NCBI GenBank assembly: GCA_914767715.1
Contig: OU612068.1
Location: 9,360,001-9,424,000 of the forward strand
Length of the DNA: 64,000 bases
Reading direction: 5' to 3'
Origin: Membranipora membranacea
Taxonomy: Eukaryota > Bryozoa > Gymnolaemata > Cheilostomatida > Membraniporidae
This document shows positions 50,742 through 64,000 of the stretch, piece by piece. A program made the translations under genes and the position numbers. The notes below the pieces were generated by a model, which was not told the origin of the DNA, did not search any database, and saw only the letters and a list, made by a program, of their open reading frames with translations. The stretch's first letter is position 1, and the number at the start of each line of letters is the position of its first letter.

Positions 50742-51126
50742 TTAAAGGGCAACCAAGGTTTCAAACAACTTCTCATTGATGGCCATTGATTAATAGCAGA
50801 TTGCACCTTCTGCATGGGGAAAAGGACAAAATATAATTCGGATGATTATTCAGCCGGAATTCTTGTGAAACATTTCTTCCATCAGGTACTCAAACTCAGC
50901 TAAAAGAGAATACCACATAGCAGTTTCCTGTTCCTGTTATTACTTAGCCTGTGTTCTATAATTATTACAGCAAAGTCTTGGAACCTCCCCTAAACTGAAG
51001 TGTTACCCAGCTTAGAGTCAGCAACTAGTTTGAGTTTTGCATCGCGTAATGCACAAAGCTGATGCTGCCCAGCACATTATTTGCTACCCATTAATGCATT
51101 GCTGCGAAACCTTGGTTGCCCTTTAA
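50742..51126. mobile_element. piggyBac-like MITE flanked by TTAA
   Basis: TTAA at 50742-50745 is followed by AGGGCAACCAAGGTTTC. The mirror GAAACCTTGGTTGCCCT is followed by TTAA at 51123-51126. The 17-bp perfect terminal repeats with TTAA on both sides fit the target site of piggyBac-superfamily elements. About 385 bases in all, with no ORF. Confidence 0.7.
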
Positions 51127-52491
51127 GCTGTAGTCTTATCAAAAACCTACATATTTTGTTAGTCTGTCTTGACAAGCTTTGTGCGGTAGGGGGGCTTGTC
51201 ATGAAAGGCTAAGAATTTGTCTGAGCAGGGAGTTAGACATCAATTCCTATCCTCCCTACTTTAGCCGGGAGTTATGTCCCAACTCCATGCTTGAGTAGCT
51301 GCCTTATAAACAGAAATTGTCTCTCCCTTTTAAGGCATAAACTGACAACTCACAATATGATCAACAAATCAATTGTCCATCATAACAATAGTAAACAATG
51401 AGGTCTATTTATATTTGCACAACATTACAGGAGAGGGCATGGTTGATTGAACCCACAGGAATCAAGTAAATCACACATGGCTTGTCACTGTGCTGAGACT
51501 GCCACTCTCTCCTCACCTGCCAGTCCTTACAGGGTGTCTCACCTCAACAACCACCTGAAGCTGGATTTACTACTTCCAGGTAAGCACCAAAGAAACTCTA
51601 GTGTGCTACATCAATGAACTTACTTACTTACTTAGTTCATCAACATTGGTTGTCCATCATCATCAAACAATCAAGCAACCACTCCTTATGGTTTCATGAA
51701 CATCAAGTGACCATCATCCTGGCTGACCAGGCAGGACACTGGACAGGTCCTAATAAAAAAAAAAAGGAACCTACTTCACCACCTGTGCTAAGGAGTTCAC
51801 AATAACAAAAAACATCTCCTTGGACTGGCTAGTTACACTGGAACTTTTTTGGAGCAGAGCCAACAACGCCCAGCCCAGTGTGATCTGAGGCAACAGCAGC
51901 ATATTATAAACTGCCATATATCCTCATTCAAGCTCAGCTTGTTGGGGTGCAACCCGAATACGACAGCTGAGATTGTTTGGGGATGGTATGGCATCCACAT
52001 TTTGGTCTCTGATTATTACAGACAGCCAATAGACATTCTTCCAGTAGGGGTTAATTGAAATCTTAGATGTTAGAAGCTCCAGTTTTGAACTGATTGGTTT
52101 AATCAGGGATTCTCCCTGGTTTAATTCACATTTGTCCTACTAGGTTATTAATAGACTGCGGATATATACAGAGGCGATATTTGATTATAGCGTGACATTC
52201 GTATTGATTTCACACAGATTTAAAAGCGGACTACCTCGGTGAAATCTTCTGCAGATGGGAAGGAGTATAAAGATAAGCCCATAATATTCCATGTATTGAT
52301 TATGCAAATTGATATTGCCAAAGAAGAAGTTCATCACCCACCTTAATTAGTTGGGGGCCAGAGATTGTTTGCCAGGCAGAAACCGCTGAGGAGAGCGAAG
52401 GAAAAGACTGATAAGTTTATGTGGAATAAATACGTCTGGATGATTTCGACTCTGCAGAACTTGGATAAACAGCCCGATGAACTGGATCGAG
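51127..52491. other. Upstream region of TRPM gene
   Basis: No coding exon supported before 52492. An additional 5' exon or promoter for TRPM probably lies here, but no diagnostic sequence is visible. Confidence 0.4.
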
Positions 52492-55400
52492 ATGACTGAT
52501 GCTGCAAGCCAGAGAAGTGACAAGCAAAGTAAGTTATATCGGGGCGCTACTTTACTTCTTGTCCTGATTTTGTGCCTACATTGTCTAACTTGAGATAATT
52601 TTTGATATTCCAGTATTGACAGTTTTTTGACGGTGACAGTAATTTAAAATTCTTTTGTGACACGTTCATCGATGTTCATCATGTATCACAGGAACTAATA
52701 AGGTATCTGTAACAATAATCTTTTTCTTATAGAAGATGCGGGAGTATCATCATCAGACTCAAGCGCAGTGTCTGTTGACATCCCTAACAAGGTTCGTACA
52801 GCGACATCTCCAGTTTCTGGGGTTTTAGTCAAATAAATTACCAGGTGCTTTTATCCAAATTGGTGTCTTACTTCAGGAAAATTGGACTATAATTAAATTT
52901 GAATATTTGGACTAGTCACAAAGAACCTTCTGTAATATGCAGACTTACACATACCATTGAAGATGATTCACTGTTAAAATATTTAAAATCTAACGTAGTA
53001 GCAACTATGCCAGTATTTAGTATCTTTGGTAGCAATGACTGTATTTGAGTATGGTTGATAGTAGTTCATGTAGCCATTCATAGTATCTCTTTGTTAGCTA
53101 TGTCAACTTCAGATTCCTTCCTTTATCTATCAAATAACTTGGCAGTTACTGACTAGACTAATAGAGCAAACTAATTTTTATATAGACACACTGGTAATAA
53201 AGATGAAATATTAAACTGTAGAATGCCGGTACCTAATTGGCAATTGCAACATGTACACATGGATGATTGGGGTGCTTAGAATTTTTTTTCACAATAATAT
53301 CTGATCAAGGAGTCGCTGTTACTCCAAGGAGTGCTTTAACATATCAAATGTCATGACTATATTGCTTTCCCCATAATCTATCTAAAAAAATATCACTTTG
53401 TCTTGTATGATAGCAGTTTCAGAGATGAGATCTCAAACACCTTCATTCCCCGAACAAAACTTCTCAACATGATGCTTATTATTGCCAATTCTTTCTTACA
53501 CGATTTTATTTTTAGATCAGGGAGTTCTGGATAGAGAAAACGTTCAACAAGAGACATTGCACCAAATTCACTCCTTCAAATGGTATATCCAGCTCGGAGC
53601 GAGACAGGTAAGGCCAACACGTCCTGTGTGTGCTCACATGTTGTCAATTCCGAGAAAACTCATGAAATGTCTCGCATACCTGTGGGGAAGTGAATACTGT
53701 ATGCAGAGGCTATTTTGTTACAAATATTATGCATAACTGATTCCCTTGGTAATCATAGACCCTGATGTATTCCCAAGACAGAGTAATTTGACTTTTCCTC
53801 GAGCTTTGATAACCCAAGAACAAACGTTGCTGTCAACAGCACTGACCAACCCTGGAGTTAATTACAGGCCTCTATTTGAGTTTACCTGCCTCATGCAGGC
53901 CTTTGATTGCAAAAATCTAATACTAAGAGGAATCTATATGTAGAAAAGTATGGTAATGAAACTTCACTGAAAAGTAGCTGCCCAAAGGGTATGTTCAGGC
54001 TTCACATCTCATGCTGTGATAAAGCTATTGAAGTTTTGATGATGATCACTTTTTTTCCCAGGTGCGCTTGTGGTCACCACAAATTACTCCATGAATCTGA
54101 GAATGTTACCGACTTTTCTCCTGGTGGGGACCCATGGCAAGCTAATAAGCACACGACTCAGTCACCCACAGATGCCTTTGGTCAGATCGATTTTCAGGGT
54201 GGAACAGCTACTAGCTTTGCTACTAAAGCACAGGTGAGAGCCCGTTGACATGTTACTGTTGTCAGCTTGACCGAACAATGAGTCAAATAAGTGTGACGTG
54301 GGCCTACATCAGACTTCACGTATCATGCTGGTTTTGCATATCCGGGCCACAGCTTTTGATCAAAGATATGTCTAGACTCATTTATCCGCAATAGTATTAC
54401 ACACTGTGGGTTTATGATCGAGCTTGTTTTTATTTATGTGTTTGCAAAAAGATGAATGGCATCACTAAGATGCAAACTTTACTAGAGATGTGATGCCAGT
54501 TCTTGCCTCATAAGTCTTTTTTTATTTAGTATGTGAGATTGGATTATCAGACGTCTCCAGGGAAAATATTACAATTACTTTTACATCACTGGCATCTCGA
54601 GCTTCCTAAATTACTCATCTCTGTACATGGAGGTATAGCCAACTTTGACCTTCAACCAAAGCTGAAACGGGTGTTCAACAAAGGCCTCATAAAAGCTGCC
54701 AACACCACTGGAGCATGGATTATCACTGGCGGAACAAATACAGGTGATGTACTAGCCATGAGCACACCATGTACACCGTGTATATATATACTTTTTCACA
54801 GTGGGGATGTCTGTAAGAATTTATGTAAGCTGTGAGCGTTGAGGAGAATCTATCGAATAGGTGTCAGGCAATAACATAGACTTAATATATATAGTATATT
54901 AAGTCTATGGGCAATAATCAACTAGCAATGATCTGAACTAAGGTTATACCTGTGCTTACAATGCAAGAATCTAGGTGGAATGTAGCAATGCACTCTTATT
55001 AAATGTAGCTTCATCTTCCATATTTAAATTTCCCCACCTAAAACAGTTCAACGACTATGTTCAATATTTTTTCATCTTGCGCTCATATTAAAATATATGC
55101 ATAACATTATAACCATTTATAGTTGTTTTGTCCTTATTCAGTAATATTTAGTTCAATTGATAACTGCCTACTTAAAAAATAACTAACATATGTTTATATA
55201 GCAGATATATCATGGCAGCATTTCCCACTATACTCATAAATGGATTAACTTACAGGGCGTCAGAAGATCAATAATTCTATAAACACTTTCTAAAATCTAT
55301 TTAGACAGCTTTACAGGCTATATCTTATATCCTATTGGCCCGTACCTGCTTCCTGTGTAATGAACAAATATGAAGATCTCATCATTTTGCCATAATATAT

Positions 55401-58400
55401 AAATATAATAATTTTATATATATATATATAACTTCTGATTTTATTATAACATCTTTAGATTCCAAGATAAAATAGTTCGACGCCCTTGTGCAAGAGCTGA
55501 CCTGCGCTGACCTGCAAGCTGTCATTTCAATATCTATTTCAGCTCATACAATAACGTGTAGTGAAAAATTTTATCAATAGCAGTTTGATCAGTACTCTGC
55601 TATTTTTGGTTTTTAGGGTGCTTACAATATATCATTTTGTTTATAATGCATGCCACTAAATTGTTTCCTACTCTACACTTAAATTTATTAGCTTATATGT
55701 GTCAGCGATGTGAGAGAAACTTCATTGGTGTCAGGAGAATAATAATTCTATAAACGCTCTCTTAAATCTATTTATGCAGCATTAGAGTTTAGAACACATT
55801 TCCCTCTCTCATTTCCTGTTGGCCCGTACCCAGCTTCCTTTACAACCAATATGATGCTCCCATCAATGCGCCATTTATAAAAACATATCATCGTTTTTAT
55901 TTACACATACTGATATTATTTTTAGGTGTTATGCGTCATGTGGGCACTGCATTGGCCGAAAAATCTGTGAAGAAACGCAAGAAGCACATAGTGGCCATCG
56001 GAATCGCTCCCTGGGGCGTTGTACACAAACGACAAGACCTTATAGGGCAAGATGTAGGTAAACATTGAATTTGTTTGCGAGTGATGGGAGTTACGGTTGT
56101 TAAAATTCACGATTACAGAAGCGTTCGATAAAAAGTACCCACTATATCATATAGGCTAATAATAGACTCTTATCAAAGAAATGAATTGTTATTGCTGATA
56201 TTTACTAAAGTACTTTGACCAGCTATGCACTCTTGCTGATTGATGTTCAGGTGTTCCCTGATTTTGTTGTTATATACTAATAGAGTAGCCACAGCAGCAA
56301 GTTGAGATCAATGTTATGATGTAAGAATGATGGGTCTGATTTAATCATAGTAAATCTGCCTAATAACCTCCCTTATGCAACTACAATTAATTGATTATAA
56401 GCAGTTTTGCTGTCTTGTAATCTACCTACTGTAATGTAAGGAAGTAGGTTATTGTATTATAGGAAATAGGTTTATTATTTCTCTAGCTAATCATATCACT
56501 GGCCTTGTTGAATTCATGAGTCCCATGTGCCAGGGAATGTTATCAGCACCCTCGAATCCCAGGTTGATTGCTAGGCAATCCTCTGCCTAGTCAACAACAA
56601 AACGCGATCTTTTTGCAAGTTGTTCGTGGGCGCACATCCATCCTAATATGAACATACATTTTCTGCACAGTGCTGTGGGCATTATAACCTGAATTTCCAA
56701 AGAATAGTTTGCGTTAACCTATCGATCGCCCATACATCATGTCATTTTACAGTTTGGCATTTGTATGTATTCTCTTGTTTTTAGTTTGCTCCAGTGGATT
56801 ACCATGCAGCGGCACACCCTCGTAATAACACAGCAGTGCTCAACTCTAGTCACAATTACTTTCTGCTCGCTGACAATGGAACAGAGGGGAAATACGGAGC
56901 TGACATCATTCTACGGAAGAAGCTGGAACGATACATCAGTCATCAGAGAATTCATATCAGTAAGTCACTAACGGTGGGATCAACCTGTGTAACTTTGATA
57001 CCTTATTCCATTACCAGCATTAAAATCTTTTGCTGTGGTAATAGAATGGCATTGTGGTGAGAAAAAAAGAATGTATGCTAGATTATAGAACCACAGCCAG
57101 TATAGAAATCAAACAGCAAATGAGTAAGGCAATTAGTAAAGGTAAATTTTAAAAGTACTCGATGACACCTGATTATGACAGCTCCCAGTGTTTGCAGTGT
57201 GTGACATCCAAGTTTGGGTTTTTCCCATGAGAAAAGGCAGACTTCCCACACTGAGCTTAAATATCTCATAAACTAGAATACCACAAACTGATTATGTTTG
57301 TGTTCTAGATTCATTATCAGGCTTGCTTCTTGTAAGCAAAGATACTAAAATAGATACAGTCAAAGATGCTAAAAATGTCATGGTTGTGAGGGTGGCCATC
57401 CTGATACTTGATGTGTGTAAAAATCTCCACAGCTGAGAATGCTGAGAATGATTGATGACTTGTTTTTTTCACAATTTGTTATGACTCACATGCCACCCTT
57501 TTTCTGTATCTCTCAATTGTGTCTGAGAAACATGCTAGTCAGTAGTCATCACATGGCAACATAGGTAGATTCTCTGAGAATCCTGGTGAGACATTGCTGA
57601 GAATAAATTGTTGATTCCATAAATCCGCCATTCATTATTTAATAGCCTGAGAAAAGGTTGAGCTCTCAGGCATTTTATTTTCAATCCAAATGAATTATTT
57701 CCTGATGTACTATAACCTCGACAAATTTATTTATACCTCATCAATGATTTAATATACCTTTCTGAGATGACTGAACCAATCCACAATCCTCCAAAGCATT
57801 TTACCACCTACACTGACTGGCATTTGTGTGCCTCTTAGTAATTACAACAAAAATTGGATACTGACTTTCTCCACACCTACCACATCACTACTAAAAATCG
57901 AGGCGGGCACTTAATACCCCTGCATATATTTTATATTGTCTTTATAATGAGTGGTCTTTTTTTGTAGGAGGGGAAAAGCCGATCAAGCCAGTGAAAGGAT
58001 GCGGGGTACCGATAGTGTGTGTAGTATTGGAGGGAGGTTCTAACACTATACGTACAGTATTAGACTATCTAACAGGAGACCCACCTGTCCCTGTGGTAGT
58101 ATGTGACGGCAGCGGAAGAGCTGCTGACCTAATAGCATTTGTTCATAAATACACCAATGAGGAAGGGTGAGTGATGTATATTTAGATTTGCGAGTAAATT
58201 CTTGTCGTGCAGGTTTTGCATGGTAGATAAGTTAGTATCACTGGTCCAATGTGCTTATTCAGATCTTTCAAATTTGTTACTTATGCTTGACCGAATAAAA
58301 ATATTTGCCAAAAATGTCCTGGAGCATTTGTTTAATATTTTGCAGAGCAACATTGGACATACCCAATTAAACTAAAATGTGGAATGTCGATCCAATTCCT

Positions 58401-61400
58401 TTTTTTTTGATTGAAATGTCTTACATACTAGATAATCCTAACTCTGATATGATCAAATAATCTGATCTAATTAGCAAAAAACTTTAGTTTGATCAGTGAT
58501 AAAAACTATGATTATAGTCTCTGGTTTAAATACACAACATTGTTTAGCTTGTGTCCTCCCTGTACCTTACCCTTATCTCCTACCTATACCAGTATGATGA
58601 AATATCTCTGTCTCTTTGTAGAAAGCTCCCACCGATGCTCAAGGATCAGTTAATCACAACCATAAAGAAGACATTTTTATACACTGAGGAGCCCGCTGAG
58701 CGACTCTATTATGAGCTCATCATGTGCATGAAAAAGAAGAGATATGTACGTAGAGATAGTTTATATCTTATAGGCAGACTTTGAATCACCAACCAAATGT
58801 GATTAGAGCTGATTGAGTAGATTGAGAAGAAACATTGAATTTTTGTCGAAAGGCCGCTGATCACATTTCAAAATAGAATGGCCCTTAATTTTACACTCAA
58901 TATAGATTGTTAATAATAAAGTGCCTGGATAAATGACCAGACTCACTTAGAGGAATGTCGCAGAGGTTATATTTTTTATTGAGAATGTTTTGAACTCCAG
59001 GCATGATATTTATCATCATCTTTGAGAATAGGCTACTTGATTGAATGAATCTTTGCAATGATTTGTTACTTTCAGATAACTATATTTAGAATGGGAGATC
59101 AGTGCCAAGATATTGATCTGCCAATTTTAACAGCGTTATTAACTAGCCATAATACATCAGCCCCGCAGCAGCTCAATCTTGCGCTATCTTGGGACAGAGT
59201 GGATGTAGCCAGGAGTCATATCTTCACTTATGGACAGGATTGGCCGGTTGGTATTTTGACAATTCGGATTGTCAAGACATTTGCTCACTTTGAACCTATG
59301 ATATGAGGTCTTTAGACCCAAACGACGGCCAACATGATTTTTTGGCATTTCATGATCTGCACTCCTCTTCTGTGTCGCATAATCGAACCCCACACAATCA
59401 CAGTTTTAGTCCTTGAACTTATATGAATGATGAATTACGGGGCTCAGACTAGAAGGGAACTTATGTCTTTATACAAGATGAAAAATGATCTTAGAACTTT
59501 AATGGACATCCCTGTCTTTGTCAAAAACATTATAAATAATAGTTATATCTTAGGGGACAATAATATCTGGTGTACATCTTAGAGAATCAGTTGAGAAGGC
59601 TGACACAGATCTATAGTATCGTTTGAAGCATCTTAAGAATTTTCTGTTATAGGAAGGATCGCTGCAGCATGCCATGCTTGATGCCCTTGTACAGGATAAG
59701 GTGGATTTTGTTGAGCTGTTACTGGAGAAGGGAGTCAATATGAGTAAATTCCTTAACATCGCTAATCTGGAGGAGCTGTATAACACGGTTAGTGAGATTA
59801 CATTTCTTGAGACTATTTCGTTGGTCGAGTCGAAAACTACTTTCAGAAGGTCATAAAGTTGTCAAGTGCTTCCTTTTTTAGAGGCTCAGCAGCTTTGAAG
59901 AGCTCTTAGGCATGCTTTGCGATACCCTTCCTTATTGGTCGACATCTTTGTTGAAGCAATATTTGAAGGGGTAGTGTCTGTAGTGGACAAACCAATTAAT
60001 TTTAATTGCAGCTCCAACGTAACTTAATTATGTCATCAAAATTATCCAAAAAGCGGCCAAAATTTTCACGAATCTTTTTACAGAGGATTGGATCCACGAG
60101 TACTCTCCATATGATGCTCAGAGACATACGTAAGAATAGTCAGCCCCACGCTCGAGTCACTCTTATAGAAGTGGGGGAGGTACTAGAGAAGCTGATGGGC
60201 GGAGCTTATCGGTCGTTGTACTGTAGGAGGAAATTCAAACAACTCTACTACACCCAAGTGACTAGGAACCAATTCACGGTAATCCAAATATAGAATAAAA
60301 CAGCATATTTCAGCTTAAATTAGTTCCATATTACTTCATCTGCATACGGTAGCTTCTCATGCGGCCATTTTTTGGTGGCCGCGTGACAAGGCTATGCATA
60401 CGGTAGCTGCTATGAACTGAAATTAATACTTCAAGCAAATATACTATATTTTAGGAGTAGGAGGTAGCTCAGTTGGTTAGAGCGCCGTCCCTTCATCATG
60501 CAAATGTTGAAGGTCGTGGGTTCGAATCCCACTGAAGTCTACTGACTGCTGGGGTTTGGTTGGACCCCCAGGTGTGCTCCGACCTGCCTGCAAACTGAGA
60601 GCAAATGGGCGCAGATATTGCAGCCTAGCCCCTAAGGCAACTAGTATTTCGCCGCCCATGCTTCGGGATGTGGCGTGTGATATGTCATCTGATTTTAATC
60701 AACCTTTTTTAGTCATGTGATTTAAGTTTCAGCCAGCTAACTTAAGCAGTGGGCCCATCTACAGACAAATGGGGAACTGTCTGCCTGTTAGCTTGTTGAC
60801 CGACATTCAGTATTATGCAGCACCATGTAGTTCTGAATATGTGTGATTGGGCAAATATGTACATTATATATACCAGCCAAATTACTTCTTCTTCCTCAAC
60901 TTTTATGCCCCTTCCATATCAAGTGGAGAATGTGATATATTTAGCTCTGATACTAATAACTGGTGATAATTTTGTCGGTCAGGCATTCTATGATATATTC
61001 AAGCCGTTTCTCGGCTGGTCGGAGGTAAAATCAGACTCATTCCCTGATTACACTTCTCCTCCCTCCTCTATAGAGCACAAGAAGGTATTAGGTCATTCAC
61101 TCATAGCATAGACCCTACAGGCAGGAAGTATTCATGGGTGTTACATGAGGTGAAACTCGCAAGATCGAAATTGCATTTATTTTCTTCATGTAAGTCATCA
61201 AGCATCACACTGAGCTATTGAGCCTACTGTTTGCAAAACAAAAAACTAAATAAATGGTGACTTGAGAAATCGATCAAATCATCATGTGCAAAAAAGAGCA
61301 GATTAAGCAAATTATGTCCATGTGCATCAACTGCCTGTAGGGTCTGTGTTTATACCCTTTGTTCAGCTGCAGTACGGTGTATCATTTGAATTGGTATCAT

Positions 61401-63825
61401 TGTGATTGCTATATCTTGCATGGTTGACTTGCACTTCCTCCTTGTAAGCTCACTAAGCTTATTCCTTTGTAGATTTTGTTTCTACTATTTATCAGCTTTA
61501 GCTCATATCTATATAAACTTGGCAATGGTGCACAGATTATCTGTGTTTGGCTTGTAAACTGATTCCGTTTATAAAGTGAAGTACAAAAAACCCAGCTCTA
61601 ATTAAGCCTTTGGCACCATACTCTTAAGCACTTGTTTAGTGTCATGAATTGTTGATAGTTTCCTGCAGTTTCTTGCTGCATGACGCAAAATTAAGTTTTC
61701 CCAAATGTTGTTTCGGGTGAGCAAACCTTTTGATCTGGCGTTAACGGTCGCTAACACCTCACACAATCGAGACTCTTGGTGAAGCTGTGAAATACTCTCA
61801 ATTAACTCTCAATTAACTGTTCTGTAGACTGATGCCAGACCACGGATGGATCCTGAGGAGAGCCCGTTTCAGTTCCCGTTTAGTGATCTGATGATATGGG
61901 CTGTGCTACTCAAACGACAGAAGATGGCCAAGTTCATGTGGAGACACGAAGAAGAGGCTTTGGTCAAGGTAATCATTCGCACGCATCACCTGGAGGATTT
62001 TAGTTAAAAATTCAAAAAAAAGTTGTCAAAAGCATTCCAGCAATAGAATGGTGGTTCATTCTGGTATTATATATTCTGGCTGCTTGATAACACTGATTTA
62101 TCTGTCCCAATCTTAAGACAGGACAAAGAAAAAGTACAATGTCTCAAGAATAAATTAAATAAGTTGTCTGTTTTGCCGATGAGGCTTGAAAGTTGTTTTG
62201 TAGTTATCCCCTCCTTGATATTAATAGGATAACTCTGAATGAATCTATACTTCTTTTATTTAGGCTGTAATGGCTTGTAAACTATACAAATCATTAGCCA
62301 AGGAAGCTATAGACGAGCCACTTGTAGACAATGAGGTTTCTGAGGAGCTTAAACTCTACGCAAAGTAAGACTTTTTTCAAACTCTGGTCTGCACATCCTG
62401 GTAAAACATTACAATGTTTTACCGCTACATTGAGAAGCACTGTTACTAAAAAAATGTTTAAGACATTGCGATACATTATTTTAATCAATTTCCACAAGTT
62501 ATGAACAAAAGCGTGCTTGTTAATACACATAGCTTGAAGACTCCCACCAGTTTCACTGAGGTTTTCGGTGACAGCCTTACAATGTGCTTTTATCCAAACT
62601 TTTTTAGCCCCGGAAGATTACCTGTGATGCCTTTAAACAATCATGAACTGAATGGTTATTCCTAAGAGTTATGGAAATACCTTCATCTTTTTTTAGGGAA
62701 TTTCAAAAACTTGCATTGGATATCCTTGACCACTGTTACAAGGAGAACGACGATTTAGCCAACCAGCTGCTTACATATGAGTTGAAGACATTCTCTAATC
62801 AGACCTGTATTAGTTTGGCTCATGGAGCTAACATGAGGGACTTCATAGCCCATCCCTGCTGTCAAAACCTCATCACTGACATGTGGATGGGCGGACTGAG
62901 GATGAACAAAAGCTCTGTCTACAGGGTAAACTTTAAATAGACTTTCTGAGCTAGTGTTGTTCCTTTTTCTTTCACTTTACCAGCCTTAAGAGATTAAGTA
63001 AGCCTAGACCAGGCAATGTATATGTTTGATCAATTTAGCATTTAATGTGAGAGTGCTGCATCATACTTTACTCAAAGTACATAGTACATAGTACATAGTC
63101 AGGTATTCATCACTGTTGGACTAGGTAGCTTGTTGCAGTAGGTGCAAGAACTAACCTTTCAATCTTAGTAACAATGTTTTATTTCTGTGTTGAAAACAAA
63201 ATCTTGATATAAGGTTGTTCAGGTCTTTGCTCACATATTTTGACAGATTCTACTGGGTATATTCATACCGTTCACTATAGTGGCGCTAGATTTTAAGAGT
63301 AAGGAGGAGTTGCAGCTCTTACCACAGACTGTAGAGGAACACATAGATGACTTAGAGGGTTCTGATGATGAGAGCTGGGATAGTGATGGTGTGGACAATA
63401 TGGAAGCTATAGACACTGATAGTATCATTGAGGTGAGTTATCTCATCTGTCAGTGGTGGATCTGTTTAAAAATTACTCCTGTCTTTGAATGTTTCTTCAG
63501 TATATTTGTTTTATGATAAACAGATTGTCTTGCAAATTGACACTCAGGCGGAGCGCCAAATTTATCTGACATCCAGATATTGTGACAGCTTTCCTTAACC
63601 TCTGTTTGTCTCTCCGTGTGTCACGATATGATGGTTACTCACATACACCTGGTTGATTTGGTCCATCAAATTCCTATTTTGTCGTACTCTCAGAATGATC
63701 CTTCATCAAGGCAAACCCGGCGACCCAGTAAGCTACTGGCGTCGCTTCGTAAAGCAAGTATATTTGGCTCTATAAATCACAAACAAAGAAGCTGCAGCAG
63801 AGCGTCTAACATAAACAGTAATAAG
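52492..63825 (+). CDS. TRPM cation channel, TRPM1/3/6/7-type, N-terminal part
   Basis: Eighteen exons read in phase: 52492-52528, 52733-52791, 53516-53607, 54062-54233, 54530-54743, 55926-56053, 56785-56959, 57968-58166, 58622-58745, 59076-59246, 59653-59787, 60012-60278, 60983-61084, 61828-61968, 62264-62364, 62697-62925, 63247-63432, 63694-63825; 888 residues so far. The TRPM homology region starts at FWIEKTF. Hallmarks are [84 protein letters not shown] and [12 protein letters not shown], then the pre-S1 helix [14 protein letters not shown] and an acidic segment. The six-helix pore, TRP box and any C-terminal kinase lie past the right edge, so the subtype is unsettled. Exon 60983-61084 (linker) and the donor at 52792 (GTTCGT) are the weakest calls. 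The ATG is the first in frame, but a longer N-terminus is possible. Confidence 0.93.
54875..54909. repeat. 15-bp perfect hairpin in TRPM intron
   Basis: CATAGACTTAATATA and its exact complement TATATTAAGTCTATG are separated by 5 bases. Confidence 0.8.
55253..55873. repeat. Pair of diverged direct repeats in TRPM intron
   Basis: 55253-55393 and 55727-55873 share the order GTCAG(A/G)AGA, AATAATTCTATAAAC, AAATCTATTTA, TTGGCCCGTACC, GCTTCC, CATCA. They are two diverged copies of a block of about 145 bases. Confidence 0.65.
60455..60700 (+). mobile_element. tRNA-derived SINE (family 3) in TRPM intron
   Basis: A-box TAGCTCAGTTGGTTAGAGC at 60465-60483 and B-box GGTTCGAATCC at 60519-60529 are very well kept. 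The anticodon arm cannot form, and the sequence continues into a long non-tRNA tail (GCCGCCCATGCTTCGGGATG). Same orientation as TRPM. Confidence 0.7.
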
Positions 63826-64000
63826 GTGACTGTGCCTGCCACTGTGTTAGTCGATGTTGTAGTTATGTACCCTGATTATTTTATATTGTGATGATGGTTG
63901 GTTACTAATACTAATGCTCTTAGTCTGTAGGATTGTAAGTGGTGGTAGTGACTGCTCAATCACTTGCTTCCTTCCTGGTATTGAATGTATGTACTTCTTG

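Noticed and set aside
60455-60540. Functional tRNA gene
   Set aside because: A- and B-boxes are good but the anticodon stem and acceptor pairing fail, and a SINE tail follows.

Overview
The window is nuclear DNA of an invertebrate animal. The genes are split by many short to medium GT-AG introns, the DNA is AT-rich, tRNA-derived SINEs and MITE-like elements are present, and the conserved genes (Rap1, an alpha-type TRPM channel, a TSPEAR-like protein) are animal genes. The phylum cannot be fixed from the sequence alone. I rebuilt exons by hand from splice sites, reading phase and comparison among paralogues, so exon ends are inferences except where phase and homology agree, which is the case for most of them.

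Layout: (1) 1-21.5 kb holds a family of three secreted thermolysin-like M4 metallopeptidase genes. Copies A (minus, runs off the left edge) and B (plus) lie head to head with matching TATA promoters. Copy C (plus) lies about 10 kb further on and has lost the promoter/exon-1 segment. An orphan copy-C-type last exon lies just behind copy B. (2) 9.4-15.8 kb, between copies B and C, is dense in repeats: a foldback unit with a SINE, a perfect (GGATA)70 tract, two copies of another tRNA-SINE, several perfect hairpins, and a 1.7 kb inverted repeat built from short GAGAAAACACC-type units. (3) 15.9-17.2 kb holds a possible small secreted-peptide gene with a TATA box and a signal peptide split by an intron. 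(4) 22.8-27.1 kb holds a six-exon gene for a helical/coiled-coil protein ending in a Death-like domain. (5) 28.3-40.7 kb (minus) is a complete ten-exon TSPEAR-like gene: signal peptide, TSPN/laminin-G domain, Cys-containing segment, seven EAR repeats. (6) 43.7-48.4 kb (minus) is a complete six-exon Rap1 small GTPase gene (184 aa). (7) 49.2-51.1 kb holds two MITE-like elements in the Rap1/TRPM interval. (8) 52.5 kb to the right edge (plus) is the N-terminal 888 residues of a TRPM channel, which runs out of the window before the pore.

Apart from the M4 family the genes look functionally unrelated: an extracellular protease cluster, a death-fold adaptor candidate, a secreted or surface beta-propeller protein, a small GTPase and a cation channel. 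The parts least explained by known families are the 9.4-16 kb inverted-repeat district, the decapitated copy C, the candidate peptide gene and the Death-domain gene.
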